A stretch of 64,000 bases of DNA from NCBI GenBank assembly GCA_012845835.1, contig JABAKD010000009.1, positions 18,239,318 to 18,303,317 on the forward strand, written 5' to 3'. Shown in pieces: positions 50,930 through 63,131 of the stretch. The position numbers and the translations under genes were made by a program. A model generated the notes under the pieces. It did no database searches. It was not told the DNA's origin and saw only the letters and a program-made list of their open reading frames with translations. The stretch comes from Undaria pinnatifida. Taxonomy: Eukaryota > Sar > Phaeophyceae > Laminariales > Alariaceae. How positions within the stretch are numbered: position 1 is the first letter of the stretch; each line of letters opens with the position of its first letter.

Positions 50930-53900
50930 CTGAGGAACAAGTGATATTGATGCTTCCGTCAGCAATGATATATTTGCAGATCTGCGCAATGCCACTCTGG
51001 GAAAATACCAGGTATCATATGATACGAATTAGGTGACTACAGAGTATATGGGGGACACGCAGGTTGTACCGAGGACGCAAAAAGCCAAGACCTTGACACT
51101 TGGCACATGTCAGCGTTGTTTAGCCACAATCAAATATCACCGCCGCCGGGCAGTCCGCACCCGCCAAGCCCCTATTCCCTTGTTCGCTGGATTTTGCGAA
51201 AGCGCTGACCTGCAAAGCGGGGGCTTGAGTGTGCGGTGACCTAACGTGCCGCCACCGCCAATGGCGAGCTAAGAATCGTCGAACATGTAAACATGAGGTA
51301 AGAGAAACTACGTGGAATCCGCGGCGGGGGCCGGGCTGTTACCGGATAAAAATTGGGATGCCGCGGCCGAACTGAGCATTCTCGAAATCAAAGGCTCAAT
51401 ATTTTTGGGGGAAAGTGACAGGTCTATCGTGCATCCTTAGCAGCTACCATCTCTCCGGTCACCTCCAAAACCTGACTCGGTTATCACAGCTGCCGGTAAC
51501 CAGCCTCATGTACTCTTTCCCTCCTTCCTTCGACCCCAGGCTGTTAAAGGGGGCCCAGCTCACGGCGTTACAGCCCAGCTTGGAGTCCTGGATAAACGTG
51601 GCATGCCACTCGTCGTTTTGCTGGTGCTGCAAGATGCTCACGCGGCCGTCGCTCGAAGCGCACGCGAGCATCAACCCTAGCTCATGCGGCGCCCAGGCGA
51701 CACTGTAGGACCGGAAAAAAGAGGGGAGGGCCCCGAAGGCGAAGAGGGGGTCGGCGCGCGCGGATACATCACAACATCACGACATTATTAATAGCATCAC
51801 ATGAAGTCTATTTAACTTCACGATTACAAATTCTGACGTTGTTCGACGTATGTACGTCGCTGTTTCACCCGTCTCTCGATACCTTCGCAGACCGTACACG
51901 CGCCTCCTGTAAGCACCACACGAAGATAAATTACAAATGAGTAGATACCTCGTTCTGATTGCACGTCAGATCCGCTGCGACGGATTCATATAAGTTTGTA
52001 CGCACAGATAGATTTTGAATCTTGCTCGCGTATTCACTATGTGTAATACGTGGCTGCCCTATTTTAGGTGCCTATATCGGGCGCGTACGTATCCCCTCCC
52101 CCCCGTAGCGCTGTATGCCTTGCCTTTACCTCGTGCCTATTATTGACTGTTCGTTGGCTATTACAGGAGCGTCAAGCGTGGCTGGTTTCAAGGAGTCACA
52201 CTAATTATAGGGCGGCGGCTTTGAGGTTTGGGCGGGGGTGTTACACGATTATTTTAAGTGGGTCTCAATCGTGGTTGGTTTCAAGTAGTTATATTGGGCG
52301 GCGGCAACCCGTAGCTTCTTTCGAAATGGGGTGTTGGCTTCGCGTTGGCGTCAAGCGTGGTTGGCTTCAATGAGTTACAATGACAGGGCGGCAGCTTTTA
52401 GGTTTGCGCGGGGATGTTACAGGAGTGTTTTTAGATGCGTCAATCGTGGTTTAGGCTCAAGGAGTCGTATTGGGCGGCGGCAATTCATACGAGTTCATTT
52501 GGATAGGAGTATTTTGTGGCTCAACCTCGATCTTCAACCGCGTTCGTGAACTATCGTCTCAATACCAAACACTGTGAAGCTCTTCTCGTTTGGGTTGGTG
52601 TGTTAAGCGGTACAAGGATTCTGCGGCTGACGCCGCCCGCTCTTTGTAGCGACCCCAAGACCTGACAGCGGAGACGCGTAGCACATCAATCCACATATAC
52701 CTGAAAGTTTTGACAACGTTTTGTGTTGAGCCAATGATAAGGTCCGGCACCGCGTAACACACCAACCCAAACACTGTCGTTCAAATAAACTCCTATGGAT
52801 TGCCGCCGCCCACTATAACTAGGCGTCCCCGCTGTCAAATTATTGAAATTGCTCAATTGAGCGGGTGTCGTCAGCCGTAGAAACCTTGCAGCATCACAAC
52901 ACAGGCGAGATCTACGACAGAGAGAAACCCTGCAAAGCACCAGGGTTACGAATCACAGGCTCCGTTCGGGCTAGGTTGATTACTGGACGCGGCTTGCTCT
53001 GCTGCAACACTAAACTCTACTGCGTATGGTATTGTCCGTCTGATTGGCTAATTCTTCCGTACGCACAAACTCGTATTGCCCCGTTTCGCTGAACTGGAAA
53101 TATTCCTGAAGAAAACAGACCTAAGAAAGTTATAGCCTACGCGCGGCCTAGGGTTTAAAAAGCCAGCCCCCCTTCCTCTGGGTGGCCTGGCCCCAGGACA
53201 CCGGGTCCACGAGGAAACTGGTATTCTCGGCCACGACAAAACGAAACTGCATAATAATAAGAAATAGTGCTTCTTGGCTTGGCCACAATAACGATATTAG
53301 CGTGGAGCCCCATGTCACAATTTTTACGAGAGGGCCGATGCTGTATTGAATCAATATGAGCACGAGCACCCGTATTAGTGGCAATCATTTTTGCATTTAG
53401 AGCGTACAGCAAACCTACTGACTTGATATCAAGCGCATAGTTGAGGTGTTCACAATATAACCTCATGGGACGTGGTGGCACCTATTCTATTATCGGAACG
53501 TTACCTTCGGTTGGGGCTGGATTTCGCTCTCTTCGTAACTGCTGTTGCATTGTGTCGCCATGGCGTGTACCGGTTACACCACGTAAACTCGTGAATACTG
53601 CTCGAGATATAGCTCTCAAGCACACCTCGGAGAAATCACCGATCCCTCCTTGACAAAATCTACCTTGTAGATCTTTCAAGGAAGATCTGCATGGTCTACG
53701 TAGCTCATGTTACCCGGTGGGAGCCGTACGATCTGTACGATCTAGCACATAATTCCTGAGTTAGATCTGTACTCTACAGAAACAGATCCAACACAACATC
53801 TCACAACGGTAGATGCTGTGCGGGGCGTACTGAACTGTAGATGACCTACTGTAGATCGTGATCTGTCCGGCGTGTCAACTATGTCACTATCACTAACAAT

Positions 53901-54685
53901 AAACTACACCACCAGCCCTCAACTTACTGCCTACATTCTGCGTGGACCCACCGCCGGAAAATATGCGCACTGCGCCAAGGGAAGCACAGAGGTGGCAGTT
54001 TGCAACAGGCATCCAGCTATTTAGAGCTGCTCGTATACCAGGCAATCTTAATACCAGGTAAGGGTACAGAGGACAGCTGTCAGTCAGGTCTGAGTCGTAC
54101 CTCGTAGGTACTCGAAGATGCCCTGGTATCACCATGAATAGGTGAACGACTGCTGACCTACTAATAATATTAACATACGAATGCCAGCCTGCTCTGTGTA
54201 GAACTCAGAAGACCGGGGGGTATAGGTATACTTCGCAGTGTGGTAAAAGTACTCTGCCACAAGACCTCGACCAATATGTATCATAAGAACTGACGCTGTA
54301 CGTACGATATCGCAAAACTTAAACTTTGCGGGCAACAAAAAGACGAAACCAACCTGTTCACGCTGGCGGTATGAAGGTCATGCTTGTGCACAGGGCTCCA
54401 AGTCCCCGGCGGCGACTCGCGGTGGATGATTACCGAGCGATCGTACGAACAGGATGCCAGCAGCACGCCGTACTTGGGGTGGGCCCAGGCGACTTGCCAT
54501 ACGGCGCCAGCGTGCCCTGACAGGGATTCGATTTGGTTGTGGTGGTTCTCTCCGACGACCTCGAAGATCTTGATAGTACGGTCGCTCGACGCCGTGGCGA
54601 GCTTGTTGCCGTAGTAGTCCAGCTGCGCATCGTGAATGTTGCTGTTATGCTGAGTCTCGATCGTTACCAGCGGAGTGGTAGCCAT
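50557..54685 (-). CDS. SEC13: SEC13 WD-repeat coat protein, three exons, 314 aa
   Basis: Exons 54685-54354, 51702-51463 and 50929-50557 join in frame (945 nt). SEC13 is a six-bladed WD propeller. With SEC31 it forms the outer COPII coat on ER vesicles, and it is also part of the NUP84/NUP107 scaffold of nuclear pores. Recognisable stretches are [20 protein letters not shown] near residue 18, [17 protein letters not shown] (57-73), [29 protein letters not shown] across the first junction, [36 protein letters not shown] and [18 protein letters not shown]. Length and order match the family. VIIHRE has His where Trp is usual. Both junctions restore codons exactly (AAC AG|T; AG|A TGT). It is divergent from the NOT4-like gene and converges on PAM18. 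Confidence 0.96.
50930..51462 (-). other. SEC13 intron 2 (533 bp)
   Basis: GTGACC donor, GTTCCTCAG acceptor. No repeat was noted except TACCAGGTATCATATGATAC at 51006-51025. Confidence 0.85.
51463..51702 (-). CDS. SEC13: SEC13 exon 2
   Basis: 80 codons' worth, from TGTCGCCTGG (acceptor CTACAG) to TTTTGGAG|GTGACC. Middle blades. Confidence 0.93.
51703..54353 (-). other. SEC13 intron 1 (2,651 bp)
   Basis: GTTGGT donor, GTCCTACAG acceptor. Contains a GGGCGGCGGC-type array with an inverted repeat (52160-52820) and a GATCT/TAGATC-rich tract (53660-53870). 52830-53650 and 53880-54300 hold nothing recognised. Confidence 0.88.
52160..52820. repeat. degenerate tandem array and inverted copy in SEC13 intron 1
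   Basis: Units with GTCAA.CGTGG.TGG.TTCAA, GGAGT.., GGGCGGCGGC and GGGTGTTAC recur about five times at 52160-52520. The tail ATTGGGCGGCGGCAATTCAT and TTGGGTTGGTGTGTTA (near 52590) return inverted at 52745-52820, giving a long hairpin around 52620-52745. Confidence 0.75.
54354..54685 (-). CDS. SEC13: SEC13 exon 1
   Basis: ATG to AACAG|GTTGGT, 110 codons plus two bases. Encodes the first two blades. Confidence 0.93.
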
Positions 54686-55783
54686 ACTGTTCGTTTACCC
54701 CCTCGATACCACGTAGCCAGCCGTCGAGTTCCTTTATTCCCGGGTTAGTCTTGGTCTTCGGATGTAAAAGAAAATTAACGAAATAAACAGGAAAACTTCC
54801 GCCACAAAGAGTGGTGCAAAGTCAAACCCTGAGATCCCACAGCCCGGTTGATACACTACCCTGCCAAGACAAAGGCGGCACACCTGCAGTTGTATGTCAA
54901 TGGGGCTGGGATCAGCAACGTTATGATGGGCCGTGGTTGCACCGCCACGGGATAGAATCGTGGTGCAGCCGAGTTTGGTCTTGTTTGCTTCGTTTCGGCC
55001 AAAGTCGGGAGTTCAACATTTTTTAGTGGCGTCGCTCAACAATTTGCATGGGGTGCAGGTGCGTCGGGGCGTGAGAGAATTCAATCGATAACGTACACAA
55101 AGCAGGAAGTGAGGTGTGCCCAGCACGCCCCGGTATCATCGCGACGTCGTGTGGCCATAGGTAAGCCTCGTTTCGGGCGTCCCGGATTTGGAGGAATTAT
55201 TTCGCCTCACACGATGCGGAGTACGGGTAGCGTGAGAGGCCCGCCATGGAATAGACGTATCGCAGGCCCAGGAGGGAGGCTGTGCTCACACGCCCGCCCG
55301 GCCCGCCCTAGACCAATTACGCCGCCAAGCTTCAGTGTTCACACGGCGTGCGTTAGAGGTTCAACTCGACGCACGAATCGGGAACGATTTTGAAGCAGCG
55401 CATTGGTTTTTGGTATGCCGTCATCCTCACGCTCAGAGCCCTCGTGGCGGCTTCCTCAGAGATGGTCTAGACTTCCGAGCGAAGCACTCCTCCGAGCACT
55501 AGGGGTCGTTCGTCTGTGGCCCAAGTCTTTCCTTTTCCTACGTATGTAACGATCCTTCCTAAGCTCGTTCTGCGCTTGCCCTCTCGTGTCTCGCTCGCGT
55601 CATCGTGAACCCTGTGTGTGCTTGCTTGCGTTCGCTCTTGGGCTATCCGATTTTTTTGGCGTCCGGTGTTTTTTTCACTTGCGTTCAAAGCCTTCGCGGC
55701 CGGAGGGTGTTGCTCGGGTCAGCAGTAGTAGGAGGAGGAGCAGCACCAGCACCTGCACCAGCAGCACCCGAACCGTCTCCGCC
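54686..55783. promoter_or_regulatory. divergent intergenic region SEC13 / NOT4-like gene
   Basis: 1.1 kb between the two start codons. The NOT4-like mRNA leader probably includes 55586-55783, which is open but has no family similarity. No other gene was seen. GCCCGCCCGGCCCGCCC near 55290 is GC-rich. Confidence 0.55.
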
Positions 55784-56377
55784 ATGTCGAACGCTTTTTA
55801 CGATTCGGACGACGGCGACGATGCCGTATGCCCCCTTTGCTGCGAGCCCATGGACCTCTCGGACCAGAACTTCCTCCCGTGTCCGTGCGGGTACAAGGTG
55901 TGCATGTGGTGCTGGCACAGGATCAAGAAGACCTACACGAACCTCTGCCCAGCGTGCCGCTCCGAGTACTCGGACGACCCCCACGCGTTCGCCGCCGTCA
56001 ACAAAGACGAGGTCATCAAGAACGAAAATAACAAGAAGAAGCGGGCGAAGCAAAAAGAAACGGACGCGGCGAGCGCCGCGGCGGCCGCCACGGCCGCCCG
56101 AGAGCACCAGCACGCCTTGCACCTCAGGCATCACCACCAACACCAGCAACATATGCAGCACTTGCATCGGGAACAGGTGCAGCAGCAGGGGGGGGGAAGG
56201 GGGGGCGGGGGAGGAGGGGGCGGCGGCGCGGGCACGGTGGCCAACCGGCGTGAATTGGCCAACATGCGCGTGGTGCAGCGCAATCTGGTCTACGCGACAG
56301 GGTTACCGTCGGCTCTTGATTCTGAGGAGGTGCTACGAAGGCCGGAAAACTTTGGGCAATACGGCAAGATCTACAAG
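55784..56377 (+). CDS. CNOT4: NOT4-like exon 1
   Basis: 198 codons, RING to first half of RRM, ending KIYK at AAG|GTGACT. An in-frame extension back to 55586 is open but unlike any NOT4. Confidence 0.92.
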
Positions 56378-59300
56378 GTGACTTGACTTCATACTAATAA
56401 TATCGATATAAATATATAGCGAGTAGCCGAGACTATGGTAACGAGTACCAGGTGCCAGATGGGCAACATTAGTTGAACACGATATTGTGTGTATGAGGCA
56501 CTCCGGCGACCATATTTCTGTTCTGTAGGAACGCGTCTGGTATAATGTACAACTTGGTGTTTGACGGGAACAAGACGGTAGTTTCTGCACCCAAGATTAG
56601 CACTATTAAAGTACTATACTGTCTATATATTTGTATTATTAATATTAATAATAAATACTTCGTATACGAGTAGGGAGGTACTTGTATAGACTAAAGGTAC
56701 TTGTATAGACTAAAGTATGTTTTGAAGTGCTAGAAAAACATACGACGTGCGCTCTTGAATATTATAGTTCCTGCGCTTCCGCAGTTGGCGTTGGTGATGC
56801 CTCTACCCTCTGGCAGGAGCTGACAGGAGCTGTCCTCGGACAAACCTGTGGCACTCCTACGTTATCTACCAATATCACATTACAGCAGTAGCACGGGAAA
56901 CGGAAGTGGTGCGGTTGGCTCATCTGTCCGCCCGCCTGCGTGCGACAGGAGGTGTAGCGGCGGGTGCTGGGCAATGACGCCTTCCAGCAGTTGGAATTTT
57001 GGAATTTTGGGGTATCACTTTTTTTTTTCTATTGGCAGTTATTTAGTCGCAGTTCACTCGTAAACAACAGTCGCAGACGTTGTTGTACATACCGATACCG
57101 GGTTTTATGTTTTGCTCCTGTACTGCGGCACTGCTAGCCGGGGTGGATAATTGTGCAGCAGTAACCCCACTTTGACTTGCTCGTCACCTTATTCAGCGAA
57201 GAAGAAATATCTGTATATGGGGTGTGCGTGCGTTCTGACTTGAATCACCCTGACTAAAAGCTACCAGGTAGGCTAAACTAAACGAGCACGATATGAAATA
57301 TTCTCTGGTACAAAAGTTCGAGAATATACGAATTTCGAGGATTTGTATAATTGCACTGCTGTTGTCTAACGCTGTCATATCATGACATCCGACTGCTGCA
57401 AAGTGAGACATTGCTTCCGATCCTTCTTGAAGGAAAAAATCAACCAACAACATTCAACCAAGTCAAGCCCTACGCACCTGCCATCCCTGGGTTTTGGTTC
57501 TCGGGACCAAGCATCGACGTGTTGCTCGGCCGGTGCCTTCCCCCGCCGCCATCCCCACCCCCATCCGCACCCCCCTGACGTCCTCGACTGCAGCTACATT
57601 TTTTCATGTTCCGGACAAAACCTCGAGCCTCATAAACGCCGCGCCCGCTCCCCTGCGGACAAAAGCATCTCCGGCTGATTGTATGAATGATCCGGCCCGA
57701 ACGACGATTCTCGTACGTATGTAACTTTGTTTTCCCCACGCGAAGAAAGCCGACGACGGATGACTCGGAGTGCTCACAATCTTATGGCAGCCGTATTGAT
57801 CATGGATAGCAGTACCATCCTATTTGTGGATACCATGTACGAGTACAATCATTTTATCAGCATTTTTTTTTAGTGTCAGCTCCTAGCATCAGGCATACCA
57901 TTACGTACGTGTCGCCATGCCAGAGGCGTGTTCGCTGTATGATGCTGTACCATTAAACCAATCATCGCGTGGGACTGGTATACCATTAAGCCAATCATCG
58001 CGAAGGAACAGGCGCCGACCGTGGTAAGTGTATGGTATTAAACCAATCATCGCGAAGGAACAGCCGCCGACCGTGGTAAGTGTATGTTATTAAACCAATC
58101 ATCGCGAAGGAACAGCTACCGACGGACAATCGTTTTTTTATTTTTATGCCACGGGTGTGTTACATTTTATATTTATTAACATTAATAATATTGTTTAGTC
58201 GTTCCGTTGACTCTTTGCCGCTTCGAGTACAGCTGTAATACACAGGTTTCCTACCCTCGTCGCACCCGTCGCATCCACACCGGCCTCACGAAAAGTTTTA
58301 CATTTTATACAGGACGCCTGCGCAGGCTGTGTGCCTCGTAGCAGAATTGTCCTCCCTGGTCGCGAACATTGTTAGATTCGATATGTTTATATTCAGGAGG
58401 ACCGTGGACCCGACGGGTGGGGGGGACGAGGGGCTTGGGCTAAAATTGTACGTCGATACCGTCGGGAAGCGGGCGGCGTAGGCCTGGCGCGCGGGTCTGA
58501 TATGTTCATGCGTTGTCAGTTACTCCACGAAACGTTTTGAAACGCTCTTGTAAGAATGAATAGTCAGTGGACTACCGTTTCACCGGTTACGCGCCGGGTC
58601 GAAGTTCCATGTGTGCAACTGACCCGACGCCTTTTTGGCGTCGCGCGATCAGAAACATGACCGCCCGGAAAAGTTAATGCGTTGTGTTCTTGCTGCCTTC
58701 GTGGGTAAAGGTTTAGCCTGACCGTCGAAAAATTTACCGCCCGAGCCGGAGCACAACGCTATCGTACGGTATTGTACGCTTGCTCCAAGGTCCAACCGTA
58801 TCGACCACCAGAAGGGCTGTTGCTGAGTCAGGCCCCTCTCCGATGTTTATGTGGCAGTCTTGCATCGCGCGGTAACACGCAGTGCTACTGTATCAGTTGA
58901 TATGTTTGCGTTGCCCAGCGGGTATTTTTTTGGCCTTTCATAATCTGAGCCGCACCGGGCTTGGCCGTGACGACGATTAATATGTCCTGCAAAAAAGGAG
59001 GGGGACAACATGCTGCGCCCAATGTTTTGCAGGTCGCGCATCCTTCCGGCGCGGTGCTACACTTCCAAGACCTCCCACCGCCCCGCAGAGCACACCGAGA
59101 CCTCGCAACGCCCCGCAAAGACCCGCAGAGATTTTGGGTCGTTCCTCCCAGCGCATGCTAATAAACCTTCTGTACCGGACGACAATGATACCAGCAGGCC
59201 GTTGCCCCTTCAACCCGCCTGATCCCAGCTCGCTGAAATGGTACACGCTACACGCCCGTTTTGCCGTCGCTAGTATTGGCCCGTTTCCCCACCCTATGTA

Positions 59301-62300
59301 CGGTTTTATTTACATATGTCGTCTGGTGTTGAACCACGGTTTGGCGCCTCGACAGCGTGACCATGTCATCGTCATGACCATGTTGGGTAGGTTTATCTTG
59401 CCCTTAACCTGAAGGAAACGGGGTTGTGTTTGAACCGGAATAAACAGTCTTACTTCGCCCCTATCAACGCGGAACGAAGAGTCTTCCTTATTCGGCACAA
59501 AACAAACGGCCTTACTTGCCTGGGGTTTTTATGTGCTCCGTTCCCCAACGCAGGATAACTACTTCCGCCCCACGTGTACAGCAATTACCCCCGCGCAGTT
59601 TAATGCGTTGATCGCTGCTCCCCCCTCCCCCCCCGTTGCTATTTCGGTTTTCCGTTCCCACCCGTGTGATGTTTCGCTGCGCTGCTTCCCCCTTCTCATA
59701 CGCTTTCGCTTCTCCTTTCCCGACCCTTTGCTTTTGGCTGCGCTGTCCCGCCCCCCCCCCAACTGTTGTGTTTTCGGTTTTATTTTTCCACTGTTGTGTT
59801 TTTGGCTGGACAGATTGCCATCTCCAGTTCGCAGGGGTCTGAACCGCGGCAAGGGAACGTTAGCGCTCACGTGACCTTCGCGAAAAAGGAAGATGCTTTG
59901 GCTTGCATCCTGGCGACGGACGGGTGAGGATCTCCACGTAACAACCCTTTCATTCGCCCGTCCCATACCTGTTGATGGCCACGTCCATTTGTGCTCTGCT
60001 GCCTTTAATTTCTAACCCAACAATACCAGCACACGCAGTGTTGGTCCTTATTCTTCGTCATGTATAGAGTAATATTTATGCTATTATCTATACAGCATAT
60101 ATAATGGGATAAACTGATGCATTTCCTTCCACAGCTGTCGGATTCTGTCCCCCTCAGAAACGGGTTTTATAGTTTCCGCGCACAGACTGCCTAACATCAC
60201 CCTGTTGACCCTGATAGCTACACTGTAGTTGCAAGGGGAGTCGCCGACCTATATCCTTAATGAGGACACACAACCCGTAATACGCGCGACCGGAGTATCA
60301 CACACAGCTTGCAAAGATGAGTTTCGACAAAATATTCGATCTCACAGCTGGAGTGTATTTCAATTTTTATAATGTAATGGGTATGTTTTCTTCTCAAAAT
60401 AAAGAATGGTCGTTCTCACTGGTTGGGGTCACGGAACCGTGGTCGGTGGGAAGGGTGTGCAACAGAGTATGATACTAATAGCTATAAAAAAAGTGTGCAA
60501 GCACTCACAACCCCCGCCCCCAACCCTCTCTGCAGTAACGCTATGAGCTCGCTCACGCTGTGTCCATGTGTTTGTCGTTTGTCTTTCGTGCGCGTTGTAG
60601 TGCGATGGGCCAGTCGATAGGCGAACCCCCCGGCATATTTCAATTTATCAATTTATTGCCCTATTCTGCCGGCCGGCCAGCTTGTTCTGTTTTCATGTGT
60701 TTCGAAATCGAGGGAGCGTGTTGTTCGCAGTGTTGTCTTTGTTTATCATCGGTTTTTCACTGGTACCAGTAGCGTTTGACCCGGAATGGGCGGGCATGCT
60801 TTCTAGGCCATTGCGTGCTGCTCATTCGAATTATATACAGGAACGCGGCGGAGCGTGCGCTGGCGGTTGCAGCGTACCGCAGTTGCCGTGTACTGCTGCT
60901 GTATGTCGGTTACGTTACGTTTTCATGTTTTGGGCTTTTTTTTGTTTGTTTTGGGTACCGTGCTGCTGTTAGATGTGAAGAGACGTCGTTACACTCCAGA
61001 CTAACCAATATGTAGTATTATATAACTGCAGACCAACGAGTTGTATTGTATCGCTCCAGACTAACCGGTGGTATATTTCATGCTTACTTTTAGCGTTCCG
61101 ACTTGGTAGCACTATCTAGAGAACCAGTATGATACCGTGATAGTTGTGTCATGATAGCTGTGTGGCCTGTCTTGTGCGACTGCTTCGACAGGAAATTGGC
61201 TGTCGAGTCTCTCGTAATGTTTACTTGGCTTGTCTTTGTACTCGTCATTTTTTCTAGCCCAAAAATCATGTTAAAGCGGACAAACGCGCGACGTGCTACG
61301 CTGATACGTTTAGCGCCTCTGCTGTTGTTTGTCTACTCTCAGGCACCACGGACAAGCTCGGTGTTTGGTGCAATATGAACGTGTGTTATTGGTTGTCGTC
61401 GTGAACGGCACCGTCGTTGTTGTTGATGCGCAGAGCGAAACCGCCGGTCACTGCCCCCCCCCCCCCATTTACCCCATTTACCCTCTCTGTAAATGCACTG
61501 ACGTTTATGGGGACAAATACTTGTATTTTATCCCGGCTGTTTTTTGGTAGTAAAATAGTAAAGATGTCACCAAACTACCTGTGGGTTTGTAGATTGATAC
61601 GCTGGTGGAATAGATCTTCACGCGCCTTGTACCAGCAAGTAGGCGGGGCCGATGGGTGTCGGAAGCCGTGCAGCATTCATCTTTTGTATCACTCCCGACT
61701 GCAAGCGGAAAAAAACGGACGCTGACGAGGTGTTATGTCAGTACAAGAAAGACAGACGGTCGCGTCGGCGTTGTCGGCGGCCGCATTATCCGCGGTATTG
61801 GTAATACCAACGGAGGCGGGGACGGTGACGATGCCGATGGTGCCATGCAAACGGAACACGCGGTCGATCGAGCTCGTAGTCGATCCTTCCGGAGGTTTGG
61901 GCTTGAGAAGGCTTCGTTGACCTGTGTTGACCCTCTTCCCCCCCCCCGCCCTTCCCACGGCCTCTTTACAACCGCACCCGCGCTTTTTGGGACAAGCTTG
62001 AAACGTTATGGGTAAGTTTTGCAGTAGTAAAACGTTTCTATGGATAATACCTAAGGCCGTTGTTTATGGTACCCCGATCCAGGTCACAGACGTTCCTGAC
62101 ATTCCTTTCGCCTTCCAAAGATGAGGATGCCGACGTGAGATTTCCAAACAGTGTGTACGGTAATAACGTAAAAACGAGTCTAGATGCAGAAGCTAACAGC
62201 AATGTTCAATGTATTCGCTGGCATTTTTCAGAGGGTTGGTTGTACGATTTCGAAAGCCGAAACACGTACAAACGCGCCGCAGCGCCACAACACGCTACAC

Positions 62301-62844
62301 ACCCACGCTTCCGTCGCTCGTGTGTCGCTCATGTGTCGCTCATGTGTCGCAAATCCCCCTTCATATTGCCAGATATTGGCTGGAGGGTCGACAGCTGCGA
62401 TCTAACTTCGGGACAACGAAGTACTGCGCAACGTATCTCCGGAATTCGCCGTGCTCCAACCCTGATTGCCTGTATCTGCACGAACTCGGCGAGGAGGAAG
62501 ACCGATTCACAAAGGAAGAGATTCAGCAGCGATCTCTCCTTGCCCCTCCGATACCCCCGGGCGCCGCTACTGTGACGGGCGGCGGCGGTCCCAGCGGTAC
62601 GGGCATGAGATGCAATTCGCCTTATTTGCCCCCGCCGGTGTATGAGTCGACGGCGAACGGGGCGGGCGCCGGCGGGGGGGGGGGGGCGACGCTGAGAAGT
62701 CAGCAGGCGCAGCAGCAGGCGCAGGCCCAGCAAGCGCAGCAGGCACAGCTGGCGCAGCAGCAGGCGCAGCAGGCGGCGGCGGCGGGCGCGGCGGCGGCGT
62801 CGGCGCAGCGAGGGGCTGGGAGGGGGTCGAAACCGTCCGGACAG
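55784..62844 (+). CDS. CNOT4: NOT4/CNOT4-type RING-RRM-CCCH E3 ubiquitin ligase, 5' three exons
   Basis: Exons 55784-56377, 59814-59923 and 62373-62844 give 392 codons; the 3' end is not certain. NOT4 is the ubiquitin ligase of the CCR4-NOT deadenylase and acts in mRNA decay and co-translational quality control. A C4C4 RING lies at residues 16-58 (C16, C19, C33, C35, C40, C43, C55, C58; CGYKVCMWCWH), the type special to NOT4. A charged helix follows at 72-100, then His/Gln-rich and poly-Gly tracts. The RRM starts near 166 (RNLVYATGLPSALDSEEVLR) and continues across both introns (NVSAHVTFAKKEDALACIL). A C-x8-C-x4-C-x3-H zinc finger occupies 253-271 (FGTTKYC...CLYLHELG), followed by RFTKEEIQQR. 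The tail is Gly/Gln/Ala-rich. GCCGCCATG supports the start. Confidence 0.93.
56378..59813 (+). other. NOT4-like intron 1 (3,436 bp)
   Basis: GTGACT donor, GGCTGGACAG acceptor. Holds a 52-bp minisatellite at 57952-58127. The remainder, including C-rich frames at 57351-57724 and 59533-59810, has no recognised domain. Confidence 0.85.
57952..58127 (+). repeat. 52-bp minisatellite, about three and a half copies
   Basis: ATTAAACCAATCATCGCGAA starts units at about 57985, 58037 and 58089 (period 52), with a shorter first unit from 57952. Unit tail is GCCGCCGACCGTGGTAAGTG. Confidence 0.92.
59814..59923 (+). CDS. CNOT4: NOT4-like exon 2
   Basis: 110 bases, IAISSSQGSEPRQGNVSAHV then TFAKKEDALACILATDG, between GGACAG| and GACGG|GTGAGG. 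Central RRM strands. Confidence 0.9.
59924..62372 (+). other. NOT4-like intron 2 (2,449 bp)
   Basis: GTGAGG donor, ATATTGCCAG acceptor. Contains a complete MITE-like copy at 60105-60375. 60380-62370 shows only unassigned small frames and a poly-C run at 61448. Confidence 0.85.
60105..60375 (-). repeat. MITE-like family, complete copy in NOT4-like intron 2
   Basis: Plus-strand order: ATAAACTGATGCATTTCCTTCC, GTCGGATTCTGTCCCCCTC, GTTTCCGCGCACAGACTG, GTTGACCCTGATAGC, GGGGAGTCGCCGACCTATAT, CGCGCGACCGGAGTATCACA and CGATCTCACAGCTGGAGTGT. Very similar to 25824-26091. Confidence 0.82.
62373..62844 (+). CDS. CNOT4: NOT4-like exon 3
   Basis: Starts A TAT TGG CTG after the acceptor, completing Gly235. 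Encodes the RRM end, CCCH finger and a Gln/Ala-rich tract, ending SGQ at CAG|GTTAGT. Confidence 0.9.
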
Positions 62845-62981
62845 GTTAGTTGTTCTGAACGCTTTAAGTTGCAGTAGTGTGATAAGTGTGATACGTGTGG
62901 TTTTGAGTCACCCGAAAACGTGTGCGAAAAAATGTCCGGGCATCGCGATGAACACCCTTATGGGCTATTTTCTAATTTTAG

Positions 62982-63131
62982 GTATCTCACGAAAAAAAAA
63001 AAAATACAAACGGGAGTGCAAGTTATTCTGGTAGTTCGTCTGTTCAGCAGCCTCGTCAGCCAGACAAAATATGGCCGACAAGCACCACATTAACTCAAAC
63101 CTGGTACTGTACGAATATAGCTTACGCATGA
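62982..63131 (+). CDS. CNOT4: possible last exon of NOT4-like gene (tentative)
   Basis: Acceptor TTCTAATTTTAG| opens a phase-0 frame of 49 codons to TGA: VSHEKKKNTNGSASYSG, then SSSVQQPRQPDKIW. Ser/Gln-rich composition would suit a NOT4 tail, and the intron would be 137 bp. There is no conserved motif, so the real gene may instead continue beyond the window. Confidence 0.35.
   Translation, partial: VSHEKKKNTNGSASYSGSSSVQQPRQPDKIWPTSTTLTQTWYCTNIAYA

Noticed and set aside
57351-57724. Extra exon of the NOT4-like gene
   Set aside because: Pro/Ser-rich frames here do not continue the RRM, whereas joining 56377 directly to 59814 does so in phase.
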